Part shown: positions 1 to 8,869 of the stretch, piece after piece
Layout of the letters: each line of letters starts with the position of its first letter
Numbering within the stretch: position 1 is the stretch's first letter
DNA from: PUPG01 sp041686485
GTDB taxonomy: Bacteria > Bacteroidota > Bacteroidia > Bacteroidales > UBA7960
Assembly (NCBI GenBank): GCA_041686485.1
Contig: JAWLDT010000005.1
Coordinates: 1-64,000, forward strand
Reading direction: 5' to 3'
Length of the DNA stretch: 64,000 nt
Notes under the pieces: generated by a model
What the model was told of the DNA's origin: nothing
The model's database searches: none
What the model saw: the letters and a program-made list of their open reading frames with translations, nothing else
Made by a program: the position numbers and the translations under genes

Positions 1-384
1 CTTGGGCTGTCCTTCACCTTGGGCTGCGTGCCACGATATGAAACCAGGAACTGGGAGCTTGGAGAGGGATTTAAATAGAGACACGAAGACGCAAGAAATC
101 CCGAAAGGATGATACGATTATAGAAAAAAGGGAAACACAAACAAAACATAAACCCCGAAGGGGTGACATAAGAAAGACTTGAACAATAAGTTAACAATGG
201 GGAGCTCCGCGAGAAAATAATAACCACGAAGGCAGAAAGAACACAAAGAAAAGACACGAAGTCGCGGGGAAACGGGGATGCGAAGCCAACGACGCACGAA
301 GCGCTAAATGACAATGAATGACGCGAAGCGTAATGGACAGCGTAGCATAATGATAGTGAAGCGGTAACCTTAAAAGATAGCATT
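1..384. other. Gene-free stretch of repeat-like DNA before ansA
   Basis: No credible coding region is seen here. The stretch contains a duplicated CTTGGGCTG near its left end, the dispersed repeat at 95-175, and then purine-rich fragments such as ACACAAAGAAAAGACACGAAG that resemble the degenerate text found in the other gene-free regions of this window. A short minus-strand open frame at 191-400 is low-complexity and looks like chance. Confidence 0.6.
95..175 (+). repeat. Dispersed ~81-bp intergenic repeat, copy A
   Basis: This segment matches, in inverted orientation, the segment at about 54473-54553 with only about five substitutions and one single-base indel by eye. Both copies carry the near-palindromes ATCCCGAAAGGAT (CCCGAAGGG in the other copy) and CCCCGAAGGGG at the two ends, separated by an A-rich core containing GATTATAG and GGGAAACACAAAC. 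A shorter related piece lies at 21869-21897. All copies are in gene-free DNA. Nothing in it codes for a transposase, so if it moves it must be non-autonomous. Confidence 0.8.
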
Positions 385-1413
385 GTGAACCATCAACCAA
401 ATATACTGGTCATTTACACCGGTGGCACCATCGGAATGGTAGAAGATATTGCCACAGGCGTGCTGAACCCCTTTGATTTCGCTCACCTGACAGATCAGAT
501 CCCGGAGATCAGGAAATTTGATTACCAAATCGACAGCATCTCGTTTGATCCCATCATCGATTCTTCCAATATGGACCCGAAGGTGTGGGTGCGCCTTGTT
601 GACATCATATCGGCTCATTATGATCAATATGACGGATTTGTCATCCTGCACGGATCGGATACCATGTCCTACACGGCTTCGGCGTTGAGCTTTATGCTGG
701 AAAACCTGTCAAAACCTGTTGTCCTGACAGGATCCCAGCTACCGATTGGTAAGATACGGACGGACGGCAAGGAAAATTTTATTACTTCCATCGAGATAGC
801 GGCTGCACGCAAGGATGGACGCGCCATGGTACCTGAGGTGTGTATTTACTTTGAGTATCAGCTTTACCGGGGTAATCGCACGCATAAATACAACGCCGAG
901 CATTTTGAAGCTTTCCAGTCGGTTAACTATCCGGTATTGGCCACAGCAGGCGTCCATATCAAATACAACGAAGCTGCCATTCACCAGGCTACAGAGCAGG
1001 AGTTGCGAACTTTTACCAGTCTGGATAACCGTGTAGCTGTGCTGAAACTCTTTCCGGGCATATGTCCGTCGGTCGTATCAGCAACTCTTGCAGCAGATGG
1101 TTTAAGGGCGGTGATTCTGGAGACTTACGGTTCCGGCAATGCGCCGCAGCTTGACTGGTTCAGTGAGGCACTGAAGGCTGCTTCTGACAGGGGCATTATT
1201 ATTTGCAATATAAGTCAGTGCCGGGGTGGCGCCGTGGTGCAGGGCAGGTATGAGACCAGCTCCTGGCTGGGAAAACTTGGGGTACTAAGTGGCCACGATA
1301 TGACCATAGAGGCAGCCGTCACCAAGCTGATGTATTTGCTTGGCAACGGCTACTCAACCGAGCGTGTTAAAAAATATTTTCAAAAATCTCTTCGGGGTGA
1401 GATGTCAACCTGA
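385..1413 (+). CDS. ansA: L-asparaginase, type I (cytoplasmic)
   Basis: Hydrolyses L-asparagine to aspartate and ammonia. The 342-residue product has the N-terminal catalytic-threonine motif TGGTIG (residues ~12-17) and the second active-site motif HGSDTM (~89-94), both diagnostic of the asparaginase/glutaminase superfamily. Length matches E. coli AnsA (338 residues), and there is no signal peptide, which argues for the cytoplasmic type I enzyme rather than periplasmic type II. The start is GTG; no better ATG lies upstream in frame. It converges on the P5C dehydrogenase gene with a 3-nt gap, so the two genes share a terminus but not a transcript. Both belong to amino-acid catabolism, but no operon link is implied. 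Confidence 0.93.
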   Translation: MNHQPNILVIYTGGTIGMVEDIATGVLNPFDFAHLTDQIPEIRKFDYQIDSISFDPIIDSSNMDPKVWVRLVDIISAHYDQYDGFVILHGSDTMSYTASALSFMLENLSKPVVLTGSQLPIGKIRTDGKENFITSIEIAAARKDGRAMVPEVCIYFEYQLYRGNRTHKYNAEHFEAFQSVNYPVLATAGVHIKYNEAAIHQATEQELRTFTSLDNRVAVLKLFPGICPSVVSATLAADGLRAVILETYGSGNAPQLDWFSEALKAASDRGIIICNISQCRGGAVVQGRYETSSWLGKLGVLSGHDMTIEAAVTKLMYLLGNGYSTERVKKYFQKSLRGEMST

Positions 1414-1416
1414 CAT

Positions 1417-3063
1417 CTACTTTTTGTAGCATATTTCCTCGTGCATATAAGGATATCTGAAGTCTACCGGCGGGTTAAAGGTTTCTTTAACCGAGCGCGG
1501 GTTGGTCCAGCGGAGGAGGTTCAGGTAGCTGCCTGCTTTGTCGTTGGTGCCGGACTTCCTGGAACCGCCAAATGGCTGCTGTCCGACTACAGAGCCCGTC
1601 GGCTTGTCATTCAGATAGAAGTTACCGGCTGAATAACGCAGTATCTGGCAGGCTTTCACCATGGCATAACGGTCTTTGGAAAAGATAGCACCGGTCAGGC
1701 CATACGGTGAGGTTTGATCACAAATGTGCAGGGTTTTCTCAAAATCTTCATCTTTGTAGACATACACTGTGAGAACCGGGCCAAAAATTTCTTCCTCCAT
1801 GGTGACAAAGTGTGGATCTGTTGTCAGGATCACGGTGGGTTCGATAAAGTATCCTTCTGATTTATCCCCGTTACCACCGGCAATGATCTCGGCATCGGGC
1901 GACTTTTTCGCAGCATCAATGTATCCCATGATCTTATCATAGGCTTTTTCATCGATCACGGCATTCACAAAGTTGCAGAAGTCACGCACATCACCTTGTT
2001 TGATCATGTCAATGTTATCATTGATTTTTTGTTTTAAGGTTGGCCACAACGACTTAGGGATATAAGCCCTGGAGGCGGCTGAGCATTTCTGTCCCTGGTA
2101 TTCGTATGCTCCCCTGACAAGGGCCGTTGCCACTTCATCGGTGTTGGCGGAGTTATGGACAAATACGAAATCTTTGCCACCGGTTTCTCCTACAACGCGG
2201 GGATAGGACCTGTAACCAGACAGGTTTTTCCCCACCGTCTGCCATATATTATTGAAAGTGCCTTCGGATCCTGTAAAATGGACGCCGCCCAGATCTTTAT
2301 GGCTTAGGGCAATATCACCAATGACACTTCCCTGTCCCGGGATAAAGTTGATAACACCGTCAGGAACTCCTGCTTCCCTGTATATCTGCATGAGATAATG
2401 ATTGGAAAGCAAAGCTGTGGTGGCAGGCTTCCATACGACTGTATTGCCAAGGATAGCCGGAGCCAGCGACAGGTTGGAAGCGATGGCGGTAAAATTGAAT
2501 GGGGTGATGGCAAATATAAATCCTTCCAGTGGCCGGTATTCAATGCGGTTCAGGTTATCGCGCTGGGAATGGGGCTGGTCATCATAAATATCCGATACAT
2601 AGTGCGCGTTGAACCTGATAAAGTCGATGGTCTCACATATGGCTTCAATTTCTGCCTGATAAGCATTCTTCCCCTGACCCAGCATGGTGGCAGCATTCAT
2701 GAGCGGCCTGTACTTAGTGGCAATCAGCTCTGCAATTTTCAGATGGATTGATACACGCTCCACCCACGACATTTCTGTCCACTCTTTATGTGCATTGATG
2801 GCGGCGTCGATGGCCATATTCACTTCTTTTTCGGAAGCTTTGTGATAAGTGGCCAGTACATGCTGGTGATTGTGCGGCATGACCACCTTGCCGGTGTCTC
2901 CTGTGCGGATCTCTTTGCCGCCAACAACCAACGGGATCTCTATCTCGCTGGTGCTTTGACGCTCCAGTTCTTTTTCAAGGGCCTCCCGTTCGGGCGTGCC
3001 TCTTGTGTAATCAAAAACAGGTTCATTCTTCGGGCGGGCATAATAAAATTGTGCATTGTTCAT
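1417..3063 (-). CDS. pruA: L-glutamate gamma-semialdehyde (1-pyrroline-5-carboxylate) dehydrogenase
   Basis: NAD-dependent oxidation of glutamate-5-semialdehyde to glutamate, the second step of proline (and arginine) catabolism. The 548-residue protein shows the aldehyde-dehydrogenase fold: cofactor-site FIFAITPFNFTAIASNLSLAP, the VHFTGSEGTF segment, VGETGGKDFVFVH carrying the general-base Glu, and the nucleophile Cys in YQGQKCSAASR (about residue 327). The C-terminal FGGSRKSGTNDKAGS stretch is typical of the stand-alone P5CDH subfamily; length is that of the monofunctional enzyme. No proline dehydrogenase is adjacent, so PutA-type fusion is excluded. Convergent with ansA. Confidence 0.93.
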   Translation of the reverse strand: MNNAQFYYARPKNEPVFDYTRGTPEREALEKELERQSTSEIEIPLVVGGKEIRTGDTGKVVMPHNHQHVLATYHKASEKEVNMAIDAAINAHKEWTEMSWVERVSIHLKIAELIATKYRPLMNAATMLGQGKNAYQAEIEAICETIDFIRFNAHYVSDIYDDQPHSQRDNLNRIEYRPLEGFIFAITPFNFTAIASNLSLAPAILGNTVVWKPATTALLSNHYLMQIYREAGVPDGVINFIPGQGSVIGDIALSHKDLGGVHFTGSEGTFNNIWQTVGKNLSGYRSYPRVVGETGGKDFVFVHNSANTDEVATALVRGAYEYQGQKCSAASRAYIPKSLWPTLKQKINDNIDMIKQGDVRDFCNFVNAVIDEKAYDKIMGYIDAAKKSPDAEIIAGGNGDKSEGYFIEPTVILTTDPHFVTMEEEIFGPVLTVYVYKDEDFEKTLHICDQTSPYGLTGAIFSKDRYAMVKACQILRYSAGNFYLNDKPTGSVVGQQPFGGSRKSGTNDKAGSYLNLLRWTNPRSVKETFNPPVDFRYPYMHEEICYKK

Positions 3064-3395
3064 ATCAACACGGATTTAGGATTTGACATAGGTTCTCACT
3101 TTTATCTGTTTATGTTTGCGTTACCACCTGTATTTCAATGTTATGTGACTCTATAAAATAAAGGCAGAAGTTAGAAATTAGAAGGTAGAAGTTAGAATTC
3201 ACTGTTCACCGTTCACTGTTCACTGTTCACCGTTTACTTCTTCCTTCGAGCTTCCAGCTTCGAGCTTTTTTCTTCTTCCTTCGGGCTTCTTTGAATTACA
3301 TAAAAAGTAGTTATCATACTATATATTATGAGCCACAGCCCATAGGGTGACTAAACTATAACAATAGCAAATGCGGGAATGTTTACTTATGCGGC
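3064..3395. other. Gene-free stretch with 7-bp tandem repeats between pruA and tatC
   Basis: 332 bp with no coding signal. It carries, left to right, purine-rich GAAGTTAGAA-type repeats (3165-3195), the TTCACYG array and the CTTCSAG array, then AT-rich DNA. It would have to contain the pruA promoter at the left edge, but I cannot pick out a convincing one. Confidence 0.55.
3198..3264 (+). repeat. Heptanucleotide tandem arrays (TTCACYG)5 and (CTTCSAG)3
   Basis: Five perfect-register 7-bp units TTCACTG/TTCACCG run from 3198 to 3232, followed at 3244-3264 by three 7-bp units CTTCGAG-CTTCCAG-CTTCGAG. The same two unit types recur at 10393-10406, 36852-36996 and 40124-40151, always between genes. 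The unit is too short and the array too compact to be a CRISPR. Confidence 0.85.
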
Positions 3396-4220
3396 CTATT
3401 CGGATTCTTTTGCCACCACCTTTCGGGAGATGCGGATGCTGATTTCGTAAAGGACAAACAGGGGAAGGCCTACCATGATCTGGCTGAAAACATCAGGCGG
3501 GGTGATCAGGGCTGACAGGGCAATGATGATGACAAAGGCGAGTTTCCTGTTTTTGCGCATGGTGTCGGGGGTCAATATGCCCACCCTGCTGAGAAAAAAC
3601 ACGAACACCGGTAACTCAAACAGGATACCGGCGGCAAAGGTGATAGTGGTTACGGTTCTGATAAACGAGCGCAGTGCAATTTGGTTGTCTACGAGCCCGC
3701 TTACCTGGTATGAACCCAGGAAGTTGACAGACAATGGCACAATAAGGAAATATGCAAACAGGATTCCCAGCAAAAACAAGCCCGAAATAACGAGTACTGC
3801 TCCGCGGGAGTTGGCTTTTTCGGCGGGACGCAGCCCCGGACGAATAAACCGCCATATCTCCCATACGATATAGGGAACGGCAATGATGATCCCCACGATC
3901 AGGCTGACGAGGATATGGGTGGTGAACTGTCCGGCCAGGTCGATATTGATGAGGTTTACCGGTTCGGCATTAATACAGAGTGCCGGGATAGACAGCCGGT
4001 CCGACAACAGGCAAAAGATCCTGTTGGTGATAAAATATGGTTCTTTTGGTGCAAGGATCACCTGGTTAAACAAGATGTCTTTCGCCAGAAAGGCGGCCAC
4101 GCCGAAAAGAAAGATAGCGATCGCAGATCGTATCAGGTGGCCACGCAGTTCATCCAGGTGTGACCAGAATGTCATGGTGCCGTCGGGCGAAGATGCTTGG
4201 TCGGATCTGTTCGTTGTCAA
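3396..4220 (-). CDS. tatC: Sec-independent protein translocase TatC
   Basis: Core multispanning subunit of the twin-arginine translocase, which exports folded, often cofactor-bearing proteins across the inner membrane. The 274-residue protein begins with the hallmark cytoplasmic motif HLDELRGHLIRSA (residues ~21-33) followed by hydrophobic segments consistent with six TM helices (first near 32-50, later VSLIVGIIIAVPYIVWEIWRFIRPGL and the C-terminal LAFVIIIALSALITPPDVFSQ). FxxPGLxxxE is present as IRPGLRPAEK. No tatA is adjacent. The downstream DNA toward pruA is repeat-rich. The Tat system here makes sense next to molybdopterin enzymes, a common Tat cargo, but none is encoded in the window. 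Confidence 0.95.
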   Translation of the reverse strand: MTTNRSDQASSPDGTMTFWSHLDELRGHLIRSAIAIFLFGVAAFLAKDILFNQVILAPKEPYFITNRIFCLLSDRLSIPALCINAEPVNLINIDLAGQFTTHILVSLIVGIIIAVPYIVWEIWRFIRPGLRPAEKANSRGAVLVISGLFLLGILFAYFLIVPLSVNFLGSYQVSGLVDNQIALRSFIRTVTTITFAAGILFELPVFVFFLSRVGILTPDTMRKNRKLAFVIIIALSALITPPDVFSQIMVGLPLFVLYEISIRISRKVVAKESE

Positions 4221-4278
4221 TGCTACAGAGCTTGTTCATCATTAATAAACCGTTACAAAAATAACGGAAAAACGGGCA

Positions 4279-4311
4279 TAAAAAAAGCCCGTTCAAAGAG
4301 GAACAGGCTTT
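4279..4311 (-). terminator. Rho-independent terminator of the ferredoxin gene
   Basis: On the minus strand an 11-bp stem (AAAGCCTGTTC pairing with GAACGGGCTTT, one G-U) encloses a 6-nt loop and is followed by a run of T. It starts about 37 nt after the ferredoxin stop codon. Confidence 0.85.
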
Positions 4312-4347
4312 CATGAGTTTGTATCCGGTCTGACCGGTTATGGTGTA

Positions 4348-4515
4348 TTATTCCGGGTGAATTGCTTCAACCGGGCAAACATCGGCGCATGCGCCACAAT
4401 CTGTACATACATCAGGATCAATTTTGTAAATATCACCTTCTGAAATAGCATCAACCGGGCATTCGTCAATGCAGCTGCCACAAGCAGTGCAGTCATCAGT
4501 GATTATGTAAGCCAT
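4348..4515 (-). CDS. 2[4Fe-4S] ferredoxin (55 residues)
   Basis: Small soluble electron carrier with two low-potential [4Fe-4S] clusters. The reading frame of 56 codons encodes two complete CxxCxxCxxxCP motifs: CTACGSCIDECP (residues 9-20) and CTDCGACADVCP (37-48), the classic clostridial-type ferredoxin layout, in a strongly acidic protein. It is divergent from korAB across ~285 bp, and is the obvious electron acceptor for that oxidoreductase. It has its own terminator and a TATCTTTG promoter element upstream. The gene is short enough to be lost by length-filtered annotation. Confidence 0.95.
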   Translation of the reverse strand: MAYIITDDCTACGSCIDECPVDAISEGDIYKIDPDVCTDCGACADVCPVEAIHPE

Positions 4516-4561
4516 CTCTTTGTTGTTTTTGAGGGTTATTAAATTCAGTTAATTGTCACGA

Positions 4562-4569
4562 CAAAGATA
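4562..4569 (-). promoter_or_regulatory. Bacteroidota -7 element (TATCTTTG) of the ferredoxin gene
   Basis: Minus-strand TATCTTTG fits TAnnTTTG exactly and would start transcription about 40 nt before the ferredoxin ATG. No TTTG sits at the optimal 19-21 nt upstream. A perfect 10-bp palindrome GCCATATGGC lies just upstream at 4601-4610 and could be an operator. Confidence 0.5.
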
Positions 4570-4800
4570 AAGGCTTTATACAAATACCATATAGAATTTT
4601 GCCATATGGCCTTAATTTGAAATGTGTTTAAATAAGTGGGGTTAAGATTATAGCTTTTAGGGAGAAGGGTGTTAAAAAAAACAGCCAAAAATTCAGCAGA
4701 TATATTTTTAAAATATAACTTCGCAAAATGAATTGCAAATAAACAATTTAGCGCAATAACAACCCAATATCATCTATCTACAATAAATTCACTTTTCGTT

Positions 4801-6654
4801 ATGGCAAATAAAAAAGATATACGGGAGCTGGAAGATGCGGTGGTGAAATTCGTGGGTGATTCCGGGGATGGGATGCAATTGACAGGAACGTTGTTTTCTG
4901 ATATTGCTGCCCTTGCCGGAAATGACCTGGCCACCTTTCCTGATTTCCCTGCGGAGATTCGTGCCCCACACAATACTATTGCTGGTGTGAGCGGATTTCA
5001 GTTGCACGTGGGCAGCAGGAAGATCTATACTTCCGGAGACATGTGCGATGTGCTTGTCGCGATGAATCCGGCTTCACTGAAGGCCAATCTGAAATGGGCA
5101 AAACCTGGTTCTACCCTGATTATTGATTCTTCTACATTTGAGGAAAAAGCCATTGAGAAGGCTGGTTACACAGAGAGTCCGCTGGACGATGGCACCCTTG
5201 ACAACTATCATGTTATCAAAGCGCCTATTACCACGCTTACAAAAGAAAGCCTGGTGGATATGGGGTTTGACAAGCGTGTGGCCGAAAGAACCAAGAACAT
5301 GTTTGTTCTGGGCCTTATGTTTTACCTTTTTGAACGTGACCTTGAAAGGCCGCTGGCTTTTATTGAACACAAGTTCGAGGGCAAAAAGGATGTGGTGCAG
5401 GCCAATCAGACTGCCCTTAAAGCCGGATATGCTTTTGGTGAAAAGTCTGAGGAGGTCGATGTCAGGTTTCGCGTTGACCCTGCTCCTTTACCAAAAGGAT
5501 TGTACCGCAATATTACAGGAAATATTGCAACTGCCTGGGGGTTGCTGGCTGCCTCGGAACGCAGCGGACGTCCGATGTTCCTTGGCTCTTACCCCATTAC
5601 ACCGGCTACAGAGATCCTGATGGAGTTGTCAAAACATAAGTCACTTGGTGCGAAAGTATTTCAAGCTGAGGATGAGATTGCCGGTGTCTGTTCAGCGATT
5701 GGTGCCAGCTTTTCCGGGTCCATGGCCGTGACCACAACCTCAGGCCCCGGGCTTTCCCTTAAGAGTGAAGCTCTCGGATTGGCCGTGATGACCGAACTCC
5801 CGCTTGTCGTTGTTAATGTGCAACGTGCCGGTCCTTCTACAGGTATGCCCACAAAGAGTGAACAGTCAGACCTGATGCAGGCACTCTTTGGCCGCAATGG
5901 CGAAAGCCCGATGATGGTGATGGCTGCCTCTAAACCGGCCAACTGCTTCTATTACGCCTACATGGCCTCTAAATACGCCATGGAACATATGACCCCCGTT
6001 ATCCTGCTTACTGACGGCTATCTTGGTTTTGGTTCAGAGCTGTTTAATATTCCCGATGTAAATGACCTGGAGAAAATCAAGCCGCCAATGGCCGATCCCA
6101 ATGACCCGAAATTTAAACCCTATCGCCGTGACGAAAAGACCCTGGTCAGGAAATGGGCACTTCCGGGTGTTGAAGGTTTAAGACACCGAATCGGCGGACT
6201 GGAAAAAACAAATATCGACGGCAACGTGTCAACGGATCCGCTCAATCACCAGCTGATGGTGAATATCAGAGAAGAAAAAATAAACCGAATTGCTGATTAT
6301 CTGCCATTACAGGACGTGCAGGGCGATGCAGAAGGTGACCTGCTGGTTGTTGGCTGGGGTGGTACCGACGGTGCCCTGGCATCTACCGTGGCACGCATGC
6401 AGGAAAAAGGGCACAAGGTCAGTCACGCCCAGTTTAATTACATCAAACCATTACCCAAAAATACCAGGGAATTATTCTCAGGTTTCAAGAAGATTGTTGT
6501 ATGTGAGTTGAATAACGGACAGTTTGTAAACTACCTCCGCATGTTGCATCCCGAGTTTACTTATTATCAGTTTAATAAGATTCAGGGGCTGCCATTTCAT
6601 ATACAGGAACTTACAGAAACGTTTACCAAATTATTGGAGGAGGATGAATCATGA
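4801..6654 (+). CDS. korA: 2-oxoacid:ferredoxin oxidoreductase, fused gamma-alpha subunit (KorA)
   Basis: Together with KorB this enzyme oxidatively decarboxylates a 2-oxoacid (most likely 2-oxoglutarate) to the acyl-CoA with reduction of ferredoxin. The 617-residue protein is a fusion: an N-terminal gamma (POR/KOR gamma) domain with VGDSGDGMQLTG (residues ~18-29) and FPDFPAEIRAP, then the pyrimidine-binding alpha domain with the signature GSYPITPATEI (~261-271) and a transketolase-C-like domain ending near residue 610. The fused gamma-alpha with a separate ~340-residue beta is the KorAB architecture; substrate assignment rests on family resemblance. korA and korB overlap by 4 nt (ATGA), implying translational coupling. 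The ferredoxin partner is divergent just upstream. Confidence 0.92.
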   Translation: MANKKDIRELEDAVVKFVGDSGDGMQLTGTLFSDIAALAGNDLATFPDFPAEIRAPHNTIAGVSGFQLHVGSRKIYTSGDMCDVLVAMNPASLKANLKWAKPGSTLIIDSSTFEEKAIEKAGYTESPLDDGTLDNYHVIKAPITTLTKESLVDMGFDKRVAERTKNMFVLGLMFYLFERDLERPLAFIEHKFEGKKDVVQANQTALKAGYAFGEKSEEVDVRFRVDPAPLPKGLYRNITGNIATAWGLLAASERSGRPMFLGSYPITPATEILMELSKHKSLGAKVFQAEDEIAGVCSAIGASFSGSMAVTTTSGPGLSLKSEALGLAVMTELPLVVVNVQRAGPSTGMPTKSEQSDLMQALFGRNGESPMMVMAASKPANCFYYAYMASKYAMEHMTPVILLTDGYLGFGSELFNIPDVNDLEKIKPPMADPNDPKFKPYRRDEKTLVRKWALPGVEGLRHRIGGLEKTNIDGNVSTDPLNHQLMVNIREEKINRIADYLPLQDVQGDAEGDLLVVGWGGTDGALASTVARMQEKGHKVSHAQFNYIKPLPKNTRELFSGFKKIVVCELNNGQFVNYLRMLHPEFTYYQFNKIQGLPFHIQELTETFTKLLEEDES

Positions 6655-7685
6655 TAAAAAATAATAAAGTAGCAAAGTCTCCCGTAGAGCTTACTAAAGA
6701 TGATTTTTTAAGTGACCAGATGGTGAAATGGTGTCCGGGATGTGGTGCCCACGCTATTCTGGCCGCGGTAGGCAATGTGTTTCCCAAAATAGGGTATCGC
6801 AAAGAAAATTTTACGATGATCTCCGGTATTGGTTGCTCGTCAAGGTTCCCCTATTATGTTGACACCTTCGGTTTTCATGGGATCCATGGCCGTGCTGCTG
6901 CCATTGCCAGTGGAGTGAAAATTGCCAACCCCGGCCTCAGTGTATGGGTAGCTACCGGTGATGGCGACTCCATGGCTATCGGTGGTAACCATTTTATCCA
7001 CGTGTTACGCCGGAATATTGATATCAATATCCTGTTGTTTAATAACCGAATCTACGGACTCACTAAAGGTCAGTACTCACCGACTACACCCCTGGGTGCA
7101 AAAACCAAAACTTCGCCTGACGGCACCATCGAGCACCCTTTCACCGTTTCCGGACTGGTTATGGGGGCGCAGGGCACCTTTTATGCACGTGTGCCGGATA
7201 ATGATGTTAAGCTGATGACAGAAGTCCTGTACGAAGCCGCCAACCATGACGGCACATCGGTGATCGAAATCCTGCAAAACTGTGTCATCTTTGCCGATAA
7301 AGTGCACGATATGGTGACCAACAAAAAGACACGCCATGACAGACAGTTGTTTCTCAAACATGGTGAGCCCATGATATTCGGCGAAAACAGGGAGAAGGGT
7401 ATCGTGTTGAACGGGACCCAGCTGGAGGTCGTTGAAATCGGTAAGAATGGTATTACGGAAGATGATATTCTCGTTCACGATCAGTATGCAAAAAACCCCA
7501 GCATCCAGCGAATGGTCGGCTGGATGAAGGCTCCGGATTTTCCGGTAGCTATGGGTGTTATACGTGCTGCACCGGCCGATACCTATGATGAATTGTTGCT
7601 GAATCAGATAAACACAGCCAGGGAAACATCCGACATTCAGTCGGTGAATGACCTGCTCAGAAGCGGACAAACCTGGGAGATCTAA
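6651..7685 (+). CDS. korB: 2-oxoacid:ferredoxin oxidoreductase, beta (TPP-binding) subunit (KorB)
   Basis: Carries the thiamine-diphosphate site of the KorAB complex. The 344-residue product has the CPGCG motif (residues ~28-32), GIGCSSR, the TPP/Mg motif GDGDSMAIGGNH (~103-114) ending in NNRIYGLTKGQYSPTT, all typical of the 2-oxoglutarate/2-oxoisovalerate-type beta subunits. No extra ferredoxin-like domain is fused, consistent with use of the separate ferredoxin upstream. Starts inside the korA stop (ATGA) and is followed by a good terminator, so korAB is a two-gene transcript. Confidence 0.93.
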   Translation: MIKNNKVAKSPVELTKDDFLSDQMVKWCPGCGAHAILAAVGNVFPKIGYRKENFTMISGIGCSSRFPYYVDTFGFHGIHGRAAAIASGVKIANPGLSVWVATGDGDSMAIGGNHFIHVLRRNIDINILLFNNRIYGLTKGQYSPTTPLGAKTKTSPDGTIEHPFTVSGLVMGAQGTFYARVPDNDVKLMTEVLYEAANHDGTSVIEILQNCVIFADKVHDMVTNKKTRHDRQLFLKHGEPMIFGENREKGIVLNGTQLEVVEIGKNGITEDDILVHDQYAKNPSIQRMVGWMKAPDFPVAMGVIRAAPADTYDELLLNQINTARETSDIQSVNDLLRSGQTWEI

Positions 7686-7697
7686 AGTTTCATAGCG

Positions 7698-7744
7698 AAA
7701 GGAAGGGAGTAATCAGCAAGGATTGTAATATTCCCTTCCTTTTT
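7698..7744 (+). terminator. Rho-independent terminator after korAB
   Basis: AAAGGAAGGGA (7698-7708) pairs perfectly with TCCCTTCCTTT (7732-7742), with a ~23-nt loop and a short T run. It begins 13 nt after the korB stop codon. Confidence 0.75.
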
Positions 7745-7852
7745 CTTACATGCACCCGCCTTGAGGTCGCGTTGGTCAGCCCGGGACGTATTTTTGGCCT
7801 GTATGCCTTCTGAGTCATGGTTTGCCATCAAAACCCGGTGCTGTCAAATCAG

Positions 7853-8812
7853 ATGACCATGCAAAAGATCGATGCCCATCTCCACCTGGATCTGGCCGGT
7901 ATGGACGCCCGCCGGCTGATACGCTATATGGACCGTCGCCGTATCGAAAAAGGCTGGCTGCATACCTGGGAAGAACTCGCTCCTCCCATCAAAACATTGT
8001 ATCAAAACCTGCCGCCGGAAGTCATTTTTGAAGCCTTTGAACAGTACCCGCACCGCATCGTGCCGTTTTATGCCCCCGACCCCGGTAGTAACCATCCGGA
8101 ACAGAAACTTCAATATTATCTGGATAAGGGACTGAAAGGTTGTGGTGAATTAAAAGTAACCTTTCAATGGCAGGATCCTGCCATTGAAAACTACCTGGAG
8201 ATATTGTCCCGTTATCGCTTGCCCCTGCTTTTCCATATGGAGGCTCCCCGTATGCATTATGCGCCAAAAAAGTCCGGTGTGCTTGAAAAACTTCTGGATC
8301 CTCTCATGAACGGGGCTTTTAATGGGGTTGCCAATAAAGACATTACATTACTTGCTGAAAAAACAGGTTTGCTGAGAAAGCATCTGCAGAACAGACTGGT
8401 CAGCTTTCCGGGGTATTTGCACGACTTTGCCGGACTGGAAAAACGGCTCAGACAATTTCCGGACATTGCCTTTATTGCTCATGGACCGCATTTTTGGAAC
8501 AACATTTCGGACCGGTTGTCCGGTGTATTTTTCCATGAGAAAGGTCCGGTAGAACGGTTCGGGATCATTGACCGCCTGCTGTCGTCTTATGACAATCTGT
8601 ATTGCGACATATCAGGGAAAGGCGGTTTCAATGCCCTCAACCGCGATCACCGGCAGTCAAAACGGTTTTTGGAAATGCATTACCCAAAGATCCTCTTCGG
8701 CACGGATAATACTGGTCTGGATTATGACGGTCTGATAGACTCAATGAACCTCACGGAGAAGGCCCGGAAGATGTTATTTTTTGAAAACGCGGAAAGTCTT
8801 ATCCCGGCGTAG
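7853..8812 (+). CDS. Metal-dependent amidohydrolase (amidohydrolase_2 / ACMSD-like TIM barrel)
   Basis: Probable zinc-dependent hydrolase or decarboxylase; substrate unknown. The protein opens with the HxH metal motif DAHLHLD and continues with the family's metal and substrate ligands: FHMEAPR, IAHGPHFWN and the C-terminal FGTDNTGLDYD with the catalytic/metal Asp. These elements, in this order, define the amidohydrolase_2 family. The longest frame begins at 7817, but homologues place HxH within a few residues of the N-terminus, so ATG 7853 (or the ATG two codons later) is preferred. Stands alone between the korAB terminator and the flippase gene; context does not suggest a pathway. Confidence 0.8.
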   Translation: MTMQKIDAHLHLDLAGMDARRLIRYMDRRRIEKGWLHTWEELAPPIKTLYQNLPPEVIFEAFEQYPHRIVPFYAPDPGSNHPEQKLQYYLDKGLKGCGELKVTFQWQDPAIENYLEILSRYRLPLLFHMEAPRMHYAPKKSGVLEKLLDPLMNGAFNGVANKDITLLAEKTGLLRKHLQNRLVSFPGYLHDFAGLEKRLRQFPDIAFIAHGPHFWNNISDRLSGVFFHEKGPVERFGIIDRLLSSYDNLYCDISGKGGFNALNRDHRQSKRFLEMHYPKILFGTDNTGLDYDGLIDSMNLTEKARKMLFFENAESLIPA

Positions 8813-8844
8813 GACCACCCTGTACCCGGTGTGGAGATTTCTGT

Positions 8845-8852
8845 TATATTTG
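8845..8852 (+). promoter_or_regulatory. -7 element (TATATTTG) of the flippase gene
   Basis: Exact TAnnTTTG 17 nt before the flippase ATG. No TTTG at the ideal distance upstream, so this rests on the -7 element alone. Confidence 0.4.
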
Positions 8853-8869
8853 CTTATTAAAGCTTTGCC

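Noticed and set aside
191..400. Minus-strand 69-codon open frame over the left-edge repeats
   Set aside because: Leu/Ser/Arg-rich translation of repeat text, overlapping the ansA start; no family likeness.
3198..3264. A CRISPR-like array of short repeats
   Set aside because: Units are 7 bp, immediately adjacent, with no spacers; no cas genes are in the window.
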